This document shows positions 15,813 through 24,211 of a stretch of 64,000 nucleotides of DNA, in pieces. The first letter of the stretch is position 1; each line of letters opens with the position of its first letter. A model generated the notes under the pieces. That model had not been told where the DNA came from and made no database searches. It worked only from the letters and a program-made list of their open reading frames with translations. A program made the position numbers and the translations under genes. Source of the DNA: Microbacterium hominis NBRC 15708 (GTDB lineage Bacteria > Actinomycetota > Actinomycetes > Actinomycetales > Microbacteriaceae). Location: NCBI RefSeq assembly GCF_001592125.1, contig NZ_BCWI01000010.1, positions 1-64,000 of the forward strand. The letters are read 5' to 3'.

Positions 15813-16049
15813 ATGGCAGCAGTGTGCCAGGTGACCGGAGCAGTTCCCGGCTTCGGTCACAACATCTCGCACTCGCACCGCCGGACGAAGCGTCGCTTCG
15901 ACCCGAACGTGCAGAAGAAGACCTACTACGTTCCTTCGCTCGGTCGCAAGATCACGCTGAACGTCTCGGCCAAGGGCATCAAGGTCATTGACGCCCGCGG
16001 CATCGAGTCGGTCGTGAAGGACCTCCTCGCGAAGGGTGTGAAGCTCTAA
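15813..16049 (+). CDS. rpmB: Ribosomal protein L28, zinc-independent type
   Basis: A 78-residue L28: [19 protein letters not shown], then [14 protein letters not shown] and a C-terminal [11 protein letters not shown]. It has only one Cys (C5) and therefore lacks the two CxxC pairs of zinc-binding L28 proteins, so it is the C-minus type. The gene is the first of an rpmB-rpmG-rpsN operon; its TAA overlaps the rpmG ATG by one base. In many actinobacteria such C-minus sets are Zur-controlled spares, but no Zur box is visible here and they could be the only copies. Confidence 0.95.
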   Translation: MAAVCQVTGAVPGFGHNISHSHRRTKRRFDPNVQKKTYYVPSLGRKITLNVSAKGIKVIDARGIESVVKDLLAKGVKL

Positions 16050-16219
16050 TGGCGAAGAAGGCTCAGGACGTCCGTCCGATCATCAAGCTCCGGTCGACTG
16101 CCGGCACGGGGTACACCTACGTGACGCGTAAGAACCGTCGCAACAACCCCGACCGCATCGTGCTGAAGAAGTACGACCCGGTGATCCGCAAGCACGTCGA
16201 ATTCCGAGAGGAGCGCTGA
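16049..16219 (+). CDS. rpmG: Ribosomal protein L33, zinc-independent type
   Basis: A 56-residue L33, found by reading from the TAATG junction with rpm[20 protein letters not shown], then [16 protein letters not shown] and [15 protein letters not shown]. All family positions are present but there is no Cys at all, so the four-Cys zinc site of C-plus L33 is missing. It is translationally coupled to rpmB and is followed after four bases by rpsN. Confidence 0.95.
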   Translation: MAKKAQDVRPIIKLRSTAGTGYTYVTRKNRRNNPDRIVLKKYDPVIRKHVEFREER

Positions 16220-16223
16220 TCTC

Positions 16224-16529
16224 ATGGCCAAGAAGAGCAAGATCGCGCGCAACAACCAGCGCGAGGAGGTCGTCGCCCGTTACGCCGAGAAGCGTGCCGA
16301 GCTGAAGAAGACCCTCGTCGACCCGAACGCGACCGACGAGGCCCGCGAGGCCGCCCGCGTCGGCCTGCAGAAGCTTCCCCGCAACGCGTCGCCCGTGCGC
16401 CTGCGTGGCCGCGACGCCATCGACGGTCGCCCCCGCGGCTACCTGTCGAAGTTCGGCATCTCGCGCGTCCGCTTCCGCGACATGGCGCACAAGGGCGAGC
16501 TGCCCGGCGTGACCAAGTCGAGCTGGTAA
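16224..16529 (+). CDS. rpsN: Ribosomal protein S14, long zinc-independent type
   Basis: A 101-residue S14 of the long form: [20 protein letters not shown], a central [17 protein letters not shown] insert and the C-terminal [26 protein letters not shown], of which the last ten residues are near-invariant. No CxxC pairs exist, so it needs no zinc, unlike the short 61-residue form. It is the last gene of the rpmB-rpmG-rpsN operon and is followed by a strong terminator. Confidence 0.95.
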   Translation: MAKKSKIARNNQREEVVARYAEKRAELKKTLVDPNATDEAREAARVGLQKLPRNASPVRLRGRDAIDGRPRGYLSKFGISRVRFRDMAHKGELPGVTKSSW

Positions 16530-16543
16530 GCACCGCACCCGTC

Positions 16544-16580
16544 AGAAGGCCCGGTTCTCCTCGCGGAGGCCGGGCCTTCT
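16544..16580 (+). terminator. Rho-independent type terminator after rpsN
   Basis: AGAAGGCCCGG (16544-16554) pairs perfectly with CCGGGCCTTCT (16570-16580) over 11 bp with a 15-base loop, 14 bases after the rpsN stop. The A-rich and T-rich outer ends give a partial U-run, as in high-GC terminators. Confidence 0.85.
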
Positions 16581-16660
16581 GCTGTGCCCGCCGCGGTCAC
16601 ATCAGCCACATCCGTCACCGATCCGGGCCGACACGCCGGTGAAGATGACGTCTGAGGGCC

Positions 16661-16696
16661 GGAAATCCGCGGATTTCCGCGGATCGTAGGTATATT
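16661..16696 (+). promoter_or_regulatory. hup promoter with 18-bp perfect palindrome
   Basis: GGAAATCCGCGGATTTCC (16661-16678) is a perfect 18-bp palindrome, followed by a second, overlapping ATCCGCGGAT-like arm (CCGCGGAT to 16685). A likely -10 TATATT lies at 16691-16696, so the palindrome covers the -35 region of the HU gene. It is well placed to be a repressor or activator site. The binding protein is unknown. Confidence 0.55.
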
Positions 16697-16787
16697 CGGG
16701 GACGGTCCAACCGACCAAACCGGTCGCCTCGCGTCCGGTCCGATCTCACTGAAGGCGGCATCTGCTGCCGTCTGGAGGACAACCCCA

Positions 16788-17066
16788 ATGGCTATCACCA
16801 AGACTGAGCTCGTCGCGAGCATCGCCAGCGCCACCGGCGAGAGCCAGGCCACCGTCGGCCGCGTCGTCGACGGCCTGTTCTCGGCTGTCTCCGAGGCCGT
16901 CGCCAAGGGCGAGAAGGTCACGATCCCCGGCTTCCTCTCGTTCGAGCAGGTCGCCACGGCCGCCCGCACGGGCCGCAACCCGCAGACGGGTGAGGAGATC
17001 AAGATCGCCGCGGGCAAGCGCGTCAAGGTCACCGCGGGCTCGAAGCTCAAGGCCGCCGTCAAGTAA
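16788..17066 (+). CDS. hup: HU-family DNA-binding protein
   Basis: A 92-residue histone-like protein: MAITKTELVASIASATG, the dimerisation helices to about residue 45, GEKVTIPGFLSFE, then the DNA-binding arm ARTGRNPQTGEEIKI and AGKRVKVTAGSKLKAAV. It lacks the Lys-rich tail of mycobacterial HupB. It is a single gene with its own promoter, a leader of about 85 bases, a TGGAGGAC ribosome site and a strong terminator after it. Confidence 0.93.
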   Translation: MAITKTELVASIASATGESQATVGRVVDGLFSAVSEAVAKGEKVTIPGFLSFEQVATAARTGRNPQTGEEIKIAAGKRVKVTAGSKLKAAVK

Positions 17067-17079
17067 GCACGGTCCTGCG

Positions 17080-17109
17080 AAGGGGGGATGCCGCTCGGCA
17101 TCCCCCCTT
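17080..17109. terminator. Strong hairpin terminator after hup
   Basis: AAGGGGGGATGCCG (17080-17093) pairs perfectly with CGGCATCCCCCCTT (17096-17109) over 14 bp with a two-base nominal loop, ending in a T run (to 17110). It starts 14 bases after the hup stop and contains the GGATGCC word on both arms. Confidence 0.88.
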
Positions 17110-17140
17110 TCGTGTGTCCGGCGCCGCGTAGGCTGGACGG

Positions 17141-19138
17141 GTGATCTCGACCCGTGCGCTGCGCCTCGCGGGCCCCGCGATCCTCGTCGCGTCCGCCCTC
17201 GCCGCTCTGGTGCTCGGGCTGCTGTACGGGGGCGGGGCCGCGCCCCTGCTCATCGGCGACGCCGGTCCCGTCGTGCGCTGGGGGCTTCCCCTCGTGACGC
17301 TCGCCGTCAACCTGTCGGCGGCGGGGATGCTCGGTGCCCTGGTGCTCGCGCTCTTCGCGCTGCGGGCCGGGGAGAGCACGTTCGACGCGGCGCTGGACAC
17401 GGCATCCATCTCGGCCGCCCTCTTCACCGTGGCCAGCGGGCTCACCGCGTTCTTCACCTTCCTCAGCATCTTCAACGCGACCCCCGACGTCGGTGCGGAG
17501 TTCGGCGGACAGCTCGGACGCTTCCTCGTCGAGACCGACGTGGGCCGCGCGTGGTCGCTCACGACGATCGCCGGGGCGGGCCTGACGGTGCTCACCTTCG
17601 CCGTCCGCGGGTGGACGTCGACGCTCGTCGTGGCGGTGCTGGCGGCGGCGAGCCTCGTGCCCATGGCGACGCAGGGGCACTCGGGCGACGAGGCCGGTCA
17701 CAACATCGCCGTCTCGGCGCTCGTGCTGCACATCGTCGCCGCGGCCGTCTGGCTCGGCGGCCTGCTGCTTCTCATCGTGCTGCGGCCGCAGCTGCGCGTC
17801 GCGGAGCTCGGCGCGGTGCTGACCCGGTACTCGAGCCTCGCGCTCGTCGCCTTCGTGGTCGTGTCGCTGTCGGGCGTCGCCCGCGCGGCCGTCGGCGTCG
17901 TCGAGCCCCGCTATCTGCTGTCGCCGTACGGCGCCCTGCTGGGTGTGAAAGTGGTCGCGCTGCTGCTGCTGGGCGCGCTGGGCGCGCGGTACCGCACGGG
18001 AGTGATCGCCCGTATCGCCCGCGCCGATCGGGCGGGCCAGGATGCCGCGGCGCGCCGCTTCTGGGGCCTCGTGACGCTCGAGCTCGTCTTCATGGGCATC
18101 GCCAGCGGTGCGGCGGTGGCGCTCTCGCGCACCCCGCCGCCCGTGGACACGACCCTGCCCGAGGTGAAGACGCCGGCCGAGATCCTGACCGGAACGCCGC
18201 TGCCGCCCGAGTTGACCATCACGCAGTGGTTCACGCAGTGGGACATCGACATCCTGTGGGTCTTCGCCGTCGGCTTCGGGCTGTTCTTCTACCTCGCCGG
18301 GGTGTGGCGCCTGCACCGCCGCGGCGACCGCTGGCCGATCTACCGCACCGTGCTCTGGGTGCTCGGCCTGCTGTCGCTGTTCTGGGTCACGAGCGGACCG
18401 ATCAACGCGTATCAGGACTACCTGTTCAGCATGCACATGATCGGGCACATGCTGCTGTCGATGGCGATCCCGATGATGCTCGTGTTCGGGGCTCCCGTGA
18501 CCCTGGCCTCCCGGGCCATCGCCAAGCGCGACGACGGCACGCGGGGCGGTCGCGAGTGGATCCTGTGGGCGGTGCACACGCCGTTCTCCCGGGTGATCAC
18601 GCATCCGCTATTCGCCGCGGCGATGTTCATCGGGTCGCTCTGGGCGTTCTACTACACCGACCTGTTCCGCTGGACCCTCTACGACCACATCGGCCACGAG
18701 TGGATGGTCGCGCACTTCCTGATCTCGGGGTACCTGTTCGTGCAGTCGCTCGTCGGCATCGATCCGGTGCCGCTGCGCTACCCCTATCCGTTCCGGCTGC
18801 TGACCCTCATCGGCGTCATGGCCATGCACGCGTTCTTCGGCATCGCGATCATGATGTCCACCGGCCTGTTCGTCGCGGAGTGGTTCGGCTCGATGGGACG
18901 CACCTGGGGCGAGGCGCCGCTGGTCGATCAGTACACGGGCGGCGGGGTCGCCTGGTCGATCGGCGAGATCCCGACCCTCATCCTCGCCATCACCGTCGCG
19001 ATCCAGTGGAGCCGTTCCGACGAGCGGACGCAGCGGCGCAGCGACCGTCACGCCGACCGCACCGGCGACGCCGAGCTGGAGGCGTACAACGCCCGGCTCG
19101 CCGAGCTCGCCGAACGCGACGCCCGCGCGGCGCGCTGA
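17141..19138 (+). CDS. CopD-CtaG fusion membrane protein (copper / cytochrome oxidase assembly)
   Basis: A 665-residue protein with about 15 or more membrane helices. The N-terminal half (to about 340) is a CopD-like copper-resistance domain with HSGDEAGHNIAVSALVLH and VWLGGLLLL. The C-terminal half (about 355-620) is a caa3-type oxidase assembly factor CtaG domain: HMIGHMLLSMAIPMML, the YYTDLF and IGHEWMVAHFLISGYLF stretches, all His/Met-rich in membranes. Fused CopD-CtaG proteins are standard in Actinobacteria and are thought to deliver copper to cytochrome c oxidase. GTG 17141 is six bases after TAGGCT (17129-17134), so the mRNA is probably leaderless. Confidence 0.88.
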   Translation: MISTRALRLAGPAILVASALAALVLGLLYGGGAAPLLIGDAGPVVRWGLPLVTLAVNLSAAGMLGALVLALFALRAGESTFDAALDTASISAALFTVASGLTAFFTFLSIFNATPDVGAEFGGQLGRFLVETDVGRAWSLTTIAGAGLTVLTFAVRGWTSTLVVAVLAAASLVPMATQGHSGDEAGHNIAVSALVLHIVAAAVWLGGLLLLIVLRPQLRVAELGAVLTRYSSLALVAFVVVSLSGVARAAVGVVEPRYLLSPYGALLGVKVVALLLLGALGARYRTGVIARIARADRAGQDAAARRFWGLVTLELVFMGIASGAAVALSRTPPPVDTTLPEVKTPAEILTGTPLPPELTITQWFTQWDIDILWVFAVGFGLFFYLAGVWRLHRRGDRWPIYRTVLWVLGLLSLFWVTSGPINAYQDYLFSMHMIGHMLLSMAIPMMLVFGAPVTLASRAIAKRDDGTRGGREWILWAVHTPFSRVITHPLFAAAMFIGSLWAFYYTDLFRWTLYDHIGHEWMVAHFLISGYLFVQSLVGIDPVPLRYPYPFRLLTLIGVMAMHAFFGIAIMMSTGLFVAEWFGSMGRTWGEAPLVDQYTGGGVAWSIGEIPTLILAITVAIQWSRSDERTQRRSDRHADRTGDAELEAYNARLAELAERDARAAR

Positions 19139-19151
19139 GGCGACCGCGTCC

Positions 19152-20261
19152 TCAGCTCGCGGGTTCCACCTGGATGGAGGCGGTGCCGTCGGGAAGCATC
19201 GTGATCGTCCCGCCGACCCGGAACGGCACGTCCTCGTCGACGTGACGGACGGTGCCGTCGAAGATCGATCGGATGTCGACGACGACGTGCGCCACGGCAT
19301 CCGCCGCAGCGATCGCCCACCCGGCGCCGTCGGGCTCGAGCGTGATCGTGGGCTGCGTGACCATCGACCACACCGGCGGCTCGACGATGCGGTTGCGCAC
19401 CTGGAGTCCGAACGGGCACCCCGTCGGCTGCAGCACCTGCTGGGTCGTGCACGCCGTCAGGAACGACTCGACGCGGTCCTGCACGACCGCCACGAACTGC
19501 GTCGTCGGCTGCGTCTGGATGTCGACGGGCACCTGGGCCTGCGGCGTGTCGGACAGGACCGCGACCCCGGCACTGGTGGAGACGGGGGTGTCGACCGAGA
19601 TGGAGTAGAGGCCGGGCGAGAAGACGAGGAGCGCGACCGGCGCGAGCGGATCGGCCTGCGCACCGGCCGGCGAGACCTGCCGCGTGTCGACCGCGAACCC
19701 GTTGACCGAGAACGCGGTGGCGCCGCGGAGCGTCAGGTCGATCACCGCGAGAGGACTCTGCGCGAACCGCCACGTGGGCGCCAGCCCGACCCAGCCGGAG
19801 CGCTCGACGCGGAAGGTCGACGTGCCGCGGTGCGGCCCCGCCTGGTACGACATCGTCACGACCTCGACGCCGTCGCTCTCCTGCTCGCTCACGACCTGGA
19901 TGTCGCTGAGCGGGGCGAGCGCCGCGCGGCGCAGCAGCGCCTCGCTCGCGTCGGCGGGCAGGCCCGCGGAGGTCAGATCGGTGGAGTCGATCGTGACGCC
20001 CGGCAGCGCCAGCGCCTCCGGCGCGCGGCCCTGGCTCAGCATCTCCAGGTACCGGGTGACGAAAGCGCCGGGGCTGTAGAGATCGCGGTAGATCGTGACG
20101 GTCGCCGCGCCGACCGCCGCCAGCAGCAGCACGCCGACCACGGCGAGGGCGGTCAGGTCCAGAGCCAGCCGGCGGCTTCCGCGACGGGCGGAGGAGCGGC
20201 GCGACGCGGCATCGCCTCGCGTCTGCGCCGCGCGCGCATCGACACCCACCACCCCGTCCAC
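19152..20261 (-). CDS. Membrane-anchored protein of unknown function
   Basis: A 369-residue protein with an Arg-rich cytoplasmic start, one membrane helix (about residues 33-55, LTALAVVGVLLLAAVGAATV) and a large beta-rich extracytoplasmic part. It has a Cys pair, FLTACTTQQVLQPTGCPFG, that could form a disulfide. I recognise no named family; similar sized single-pass proteins are common in Microbacteriaceae. GTG at 20261 is the start. It is convergent with the CtaG gene (13-bp gap) and divergent from a helicase gene. Confidence 0.75.
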   Translation of the reverse strand: MDGVVGVDARAAQTRGDAASRRSSARRGSRRLALDLTALAVVGVLLLAAVGAATVTIYRDLYSPGAFVTRYLEMLSQGRAPEALALPGVTIDSTDLTSAGLPADASEALLRRAALAPLSDIQVVSEQESDGVEVVTMSYQAGPHRGTSTFRVERSGWVGLAPTWRFAQSPLAVIDLTLRGATAFSVNGFAVDTRQVSPAGAQADPLAPVALLVFSPGLYSISVDTPVSTSAGVAVLSDTPQAQVPVDIQTQPTTQFVAVVQDRVESFLTACTTQQVLQPTGCPFGLQVRNRIVEPPVWSMVTQPTITLEPDGAGWAIAAADAVAHVVVDIRSIFDGTVRHVDEDVPFRVGGTITMLPDGTASIQVEPAS

Positions 20262-20281
20262 AGGTCCAGTCTAGGAAACGG

Positions 20282-21682
20282 ATGCTGATGGCTAGCATGG
20301 ATCCGGTGAGCATCCCCGCCCTGTCCGCCGAGCAGGAGGAGCTGTTCCGCCTCATCGAGGACACTCGCGAGCACGTGTTCGTGACGGGACGGGCCGGTAC
20401 CGGCAAGTCGACCCTCCTGCAGCATCTCGCGTGGAACACGCAGAAGCAGATCGCCGTGTGCGCGCCCACGGGCGTGGCGGCGCTGAACGTCGAGGGGCAG
20501 ACGATCCATTCGCTCTTCCGGCTGCCGATCGGGCTCATCGCCGACAGCGAGCTCGACCAGTCCGAGCCGGCCCGCCGTGTGCTGAAGGCGATCGACACAC
20601 TCGTGATCGACGAGGTCTCCATGGTCAACGCCGACCTCATGGATGCCATCGACCGCTCCCTCCGCCAGGCCCGGGGCCGCCGGTCGGAGCCGTTCGGCGG
20701 GGTGCAGGTGATCATGTTCGGCGATCCCTACCAGTTGTCACCGGTGCCCCCGCGCGGTGATGAGCTGCGCTACATCAACGACCACTACCGGTCGTTCTGG
20801 TTCTTCGACGCGCAGGTGTGGGCGGGGCCGTCGGCCGACGGCTCCGCGATCCGCTCGGACGGACTGCTCGACCTCGGCCGGGTGGGCGCGCCCCTGCACA
20901 TCCGCGAGCTGCGCGAGATCCACCGGCAGGCCGACAACGGCTTCAAGGCCATGCTGAACGCGGTGCGCCACGGGGTCGTGACCGCGGAGATCGCCGGCAT
21001 GCTCAACGCCGCCGGAGCTCGTCCCGTCCCGGAGCCGGTCGACGGCGAGCCTCCGATCATCACCCTCGCCACGCGCAACGGCATCGTCTCCCGCATCAAC
21101 CAGCGTCACCTCGACGCGCTGCCCGGGCCGGTGCAGACGGCGCGCGCCGACATCAGCGGCGACTTCGGCCGGGGCGAGGCGTCGTATCCGGCCGACACGG
21201 AGCTGCAGCTCAAGGTCGGCGCCCAGGTGATGTTCCTGCGCAACGACGTGGGCACGCGGGGCGACGGACCGCGCTGGGTGAACGGGTCGATCGGCACCGT
21301 GACCCGGATCGCGGGTGGCACGGTGCGCGTCGAGATCGACGGCGAGGAGGTCGACGTCGAGCCGGCCGTGTGGGAGAGGTTCCGCTACGCGTACGACCCG
21401 GCGTCTCGAAAGCTCACGCGTGACATCGTCGCCGAGTTCACGCAGTTCCCGCTGCGCCTGGCCTGGGCCGTGACGATCCACAAGTCGCAGGGGAAGACCT
21501 ACGACCGCGCCGTCATCGACCTCGGCTCGGGCGCCTTCGCCCCCGGACAGACGTACGTCGCGCTGTCGCGGCTCACCTCGCTCGACGGCCTGTACCTCTC
21601 ACGGCCGCTGCGCCCGAGCGACATCCTCGTGGATGCCGACGTCCGCCGCTTCATGGCCGGGGTCCGCGCCGCCGGCTTCTGA
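20282..21682 (+). CDS. PIF1-like AAA helicase
   Basis: A 466-residue SF1B helicase. Motifs in order: HVFVTGRAGTGKSTLLQHL (Walker A), CAPTGVAALNVEGQTIHSLF (Ia), LVIDEVSMV (Walker B), VIMFGDPYQLSPVP (III), then RLAWAVTIHKSQGKTYD (V) and YVALSRLTSLDGL (VI). This is the PIF1/RecD2-like set, used in replication-linked DNA unwinding; the full C-terminal SH3-like insert is present. The first ATG is at 20282. A TAGCAT hexamer at 20293-20298 followed by GTG at 20306 fits the leaderless pattern seen in this window and would remove eight residues. Confidence 0.88.
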   Translation: MLMASMDPVSIPALSAEQEELFRLIEDTREHVFVTGRAGTGKSTLLQHLAWNTQKQIAVCAPTGVAALNVEGQTIHSLFRLPIGLIADSELDQSEPARRVLKAIDTLVIDEVSMVNADLMDAIDRSLRQARGRRSEPFGGVQVIMFGDPYQLSPVPPRGDELRYINDHYRSFWFFDAQVWAGPSADGSAIRSDGLLDLGRVGAPLHIRELREIHRQADNGFKAMLNAVRHGVVTAEIAGMLNAAGARPVPEPVDGEPPIITLATRNGIVSRINQRHLDALPGPVQTARADISGDFGRGEASYPADTELQLKVGAQVMFLRNDVGTRGDGPRWVNGSIGTVTRIAGGTVRVEIDGEEVDVEPAVWERFRYAYDPASRKLTRDIVAEFTQFPLRLAWAVTIHKSQGKTYDRAVIDLGSGAFAPGQTYVALSRLTSLDGLYLSRPLRPSDILVDADVRRFMAGVRAAGF

Positions 21683-21690
21683 CCCTCGGG

Positions 21691-21768
21691 CGTTTCGACT
21701 CGCTGCGCTCGCTCAACGACCGGGGGTCGCACCCGGTCGTTGAGCGAGCGCAGCGAGGAGTCGAAACG
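21691..21768. repeat. Inverted copy pair of a 34-bp dispersed repeat
   Basis: A 34-base arm (21691-21724) reading CGTTTCGACTCGCTGCGC and on to GACCGGG is followed after seven bases by its reverse complement (21732-21768) with a three-base GAG insertion. It sits between the convergent helicase and heme oxygenase genes and could terminate both. The same 34 bases recur as a single arm at 36602-36635. This looks like a REP-type element. Confidence 0.85.
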
Positions 21769-21773
21769 CGCGG

Positions 21774-22433
21774 TCAGGCGGATGCCGCGGTCGCGGCCTT
21801 CGCGGCGGCGAGGTCGAGGAAGAGGTCGGTGTTGAACTGGTATGCCGTCAGGACCTCGTCGATGACGCGCTCGCGTTCGGCGGCATCCCAGGCGACCGCG
21901 TCGAGCTGCTCGCGGTAGACGTCCTTGAACGCGGCGGGATCGGCGATCTCGTCGAAGAGGTAGAAGCCGATGCCGTTGGTCTCGAAGCCGAACTGCCGCG
22001 CCATCAGCTTGCCGATGAACAGGCCGCCCGAGAGGTCGCCGAGATACCGGGTGTAGTGGTGGGCGACGAAGCCGCCGGGCCAGCTGGTGCCGACCTCCCG
22101 GATCCGCTCGACGTAGCGCCGCGTCGTGGGCAGGGGCTCGATGCGCGCGCGCCAGTCGTCGCCGATGAGGAACGCCAGGTCGGCCTCGATCGCGGGCAGC
22201 CGCGTCAGCTTGTCGCTGATGAACGGGGCGGCGACGGGGTCGTGCCGCATCGTCTCGGCGGCGGTCTCGAGGGCGTCGTAGATGAACCAGTGCTGTGCGA
22301 CGAGGGCGACGTAGTCGTCGCGCGTGCCGCGACCGCGCATCAGGTCGTCCATGAAGCCGGCGTGCTCGCTGCCGGAGTGGGCGGAGCGCGAACGCTCGCG
22401 CAGGGCGGTGGAGAACGGGATCGGCTCGGTCAC
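21774..22433 (-). CDS. hmuO: Heme oxygenase, biliverdin-producing
   Basis: A 219-residue all-helical heme oxygenase that opens heme to release iron. The proximal His lies in the N-terminal RSAHSGSEHAGFM region and the distal helix has the Gly-rich kink YLGDLSGGLFIGKL. VAHHYTRYLG is also typical. GTG at 22433 is the start. A DtxR/IdeR-like iron box lies 17-35 bases upstream, so iron repression is likely. A DUF2470 gene lies 59 bases upstream in the same direction. Confidence 0.92.
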   Translation of the reverse strand: MTEPIPFSTALRERSRSAHSGSEHAGFMDDLMRGRGTRDDYVALVAQHWFIYDALETAAETMRHDPVAAPFISDKLTRLPAIEADLAFLIGDDWRARIEPLPTTRRYVERIREVGTSWPGGFVAHHYTRYLGDLSGGLFIGKLMARQFGFETNGIGFYLFDEIADPAAFKDVYREQLDAVAWDAAERERVIDEVLTAYQFNTDLFLDLAAAKAATAASA

Positions 22434-22449
22434 AGCCGTCAGTGTATCT

Positions 22450-22468
22450 GAAACTAAGGCTCACCTAA
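22450..22468 (-). promoter_or_regulatory. DtxR/IdeR-like iron box upstream of heme oxygenase
   Basis: On the minus strand, TTAGGTGAGCCTTAGTTTC matches the 19-bp DtxR consensus TTAGGTTAGGCTAACCTAA at 12 positions, including the full left half-site TTAGGT. It ends 16 bases before the heme oxygenase start, where a repressor would block transcription. Iron control of hmuO by DtxR is established in Corynebacterium. Confidence 0.65.
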
Positions 22469-22492
22469 ACTGAAGGTTGCCTCCGAGAATGC

Positions 22493-22804
22493 TCAGGAGT
22501 GCGGGCGCGGCGTGATCCCCAGTCGGGCGCAGGCCTCGTCGTACAGCGCGACGATCTCGCGGCGCACCTCACGGCGCTCCGTGATGGCACCTCCCGGCCA
22601 CGGGACCACGATGACGTCCTCGGTGCCGTCGGCGAGGCGGACGCGCCACCGGCCCGCCTCCCCGTCGAATCCGATCATCTCGGAGCCGACGACCTCGGTG
22701 AGCGGAGCGAAGGCGCGGGCGATGAGGAGGTTGTCGTCGGAGTGGTCGTCGTTCATGTGACCGAGCACGCCGGCGAGGGCGTCGTCGTCGAAGGTGTGCG
22801 CCAT
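22493..22804 (-). CDS. DUF2470 protein
   Basis: A 103-residue protein with the DUF2470 fold: GVLGHMNDDHSDDNLLIARAF near the start, then EMIGFDGEAGRWRV and a C-terminal helix REIVALYDEACARLG. In other proteins this domain forms the C-terminal part of HugZ-type heme-degrading or heme-binding proteins, with the HMNDDH His near the heme. Here it stands alone, one gene before heme oxygenase, so a role in heme-iron use is a fair inference. Confidence 0.82.
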   Translation of the reverse strand: MAHTFDDDALAGVLGHMNDDHSDDNLLIARAFAPLTEVVGSEMIGFDGEAGRWRVRLADGTEDVIVVPWPGGAITERREVRREIVALYDEACARLGITPRPHS

Positions 22805-22947
22805 GGCACCCACCTTAGAGCCGGCGCCGCCGCGCCCCGCGACCGGCCGCCGGCGAAATCCGTTCACAGAAACGTCACAGGAGTGTCACGGCGTCCGGTC
22901 CGGTGCGCATCGTGTTCTACGCTGAAAGAACTGATCAGGGGGTGAGG

Positions 22948-24201
22948 ATGCGGGGTCTTCGTCGATCGCGACGTCTCGCGGCTGTAGCCGGCACGCTCGC
23001 GTTGGCGATCGCGCTGGCCGCGTGCTCGTCGGACGATTCCGTCTCGCTGCCGCTGCCCGATCAGGTGGATGCCGCCATCCCCGCGGACGTGCAGGGACAG
23101 CTGCAGACGGCCGTCGAGCGCGCCCTCGCCGCATCCGGTGCGTCGGGCGCCGTCGTGGGCGTCCGGGTGCCGTGGTCGGGCGTGTGGGAGGCGGGCGTCG
23201 GCACGACCGCGCCCGAGGGCGCCGCCGTCAGCGACACGATGACCTTCCACGCGGGAGCGACCACGCGGTCGATGACCTGCGATGTGCTCTACGGGCTGGT
23301 GCACGACGGCGTCGTCAGCCTCGACGACACGGCCGACGAGTACGTGGCGGGCCTCGGCGACCAGGGGGGCGTGACCCTCGGCCAGCTCTGCGACTCGACG
23401 GCGGGACTCGCGTCGTACGGGCCGTCGATCGAGACGCGCACCCGCGCGACGCCGGCCCGGCAGTGGAACCCCCGCGAGCTTCTCGGCTACGGCATGTCGC
23501 GAGGCTCGACGGCCCAGCCCGGCACGGTCTTCGCCGACTCCGACACCGGCTACGTGCTGCTCGGTCTCGCGCTCGAGCGCGCGTCGGGCAAGAGCTCCGC
23601 GCAGCTCTACCAGCACTACGTCTTCGGCCCGAACGGCATGTCGGACAGCTCTTTCCCGAGCACCGGCTCCGCGCAGCTGCCCGGGCTGTGGACGGGCAAC
23701 GCCGAAGACGGCAGCGCGGCCTGCAGTGCTCCGACGCCGATCGAGGACCTCTCGCCGGCGGCGGGGTTCACGGCATCCGGTGTCATCACGGATCTCGCGG
23801 ATCTGAGCCGCTACGTCCAGGCGCTGGCCCTCGGGCTGCGCCCCTACGATGCCGCCGGCCGCTTCGACAACGCACTGCCGGCGGTCGCCGACGGGCCGTC
23901 GTGGTTCACGGCGCGCGGCGGCGTCTACCAGGCGGGCAGTCTCGTCGGGCAGTACGGAGCGGTTCCCGGCGCGCTCACGGCGGCCTTCGCCGACCGCAAC
24001 ACCGGGATGAGCGTCGTCGTGACGCTGAACAACTCCCGCGCCTCCGCCGACCTCGTGCGGAGCCTCGCCTGGGAGCTCGCCGCGATCGCCTCCAAGGCGC
24101 CCGCCGCCTCGGGGCGCACGGCCCCGCAGGCGGGGCTCCCGTGGACCGCCGAGGACATGGCCGCCCAGGTCGCGGCGGTCGCCGTCTGCCCGATCCCGTG
24201 A
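22948..24201 (+). CDS. Beta-lactamase-fold lipoprotein with degenerate active site
   Basis: A 417-residue protein with a lipoprotein signal (lipobox LAACSSD, C26) and the fold of class C beta-lactamase/penicillin-binding serine hydrolases: SDTMTFHAG, LVHDGVVSLDDTADEYV, then SDTGYVLLGLALERASGKS. The catalytic motifs are altered. The SxxK box reads ATTR at about residues 104-107 (Ser to Ala, Lys to Arg). The usual YSN-like box before TGYVLLG reads DSD. It is therefore probably not a hydrolase but a binding or structural relative. The ATG at 22948 follows GGGGGTGAGG. Confidence 0.8.
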   Translation: MRGLRRSRRLAAVAGTLALAIALAACSSDDSVSLPLPDQVDAAIPADVQGQLQTAVERALAASGASGAVVGVRVPWSGVWEAGVGTTAPEGAAVSDTMTFHAGATTRSMTCDVLYGLVHDGVVSLDDTADEYVAGLGDQGGVTLGQLCDSTAGLASYGPSIETRTRATPARQWNPRELLGYGMSRGSTAQPGTVFADSDTGYVLLGLALERASGKSSAQLYQHYVFGPNGMSDSSFPSTGSAQLPGLWTGNAEDGSAACSAPTPIEDLSPAAGFTASGVITDLADLSRYVQALALGLRPYDAAGRFDNALPAVADGPSWFTARGGVYQAGSLVGQYGAVPGALTAAFADRNTGMSVVVTLNNSRASADLVRSLAWELAAIASKAPAASGRTAPQAGLPWTAEDMAAQVAAVAVCPIP

Positions 24202-24211
24202 TCCGCCGCCG

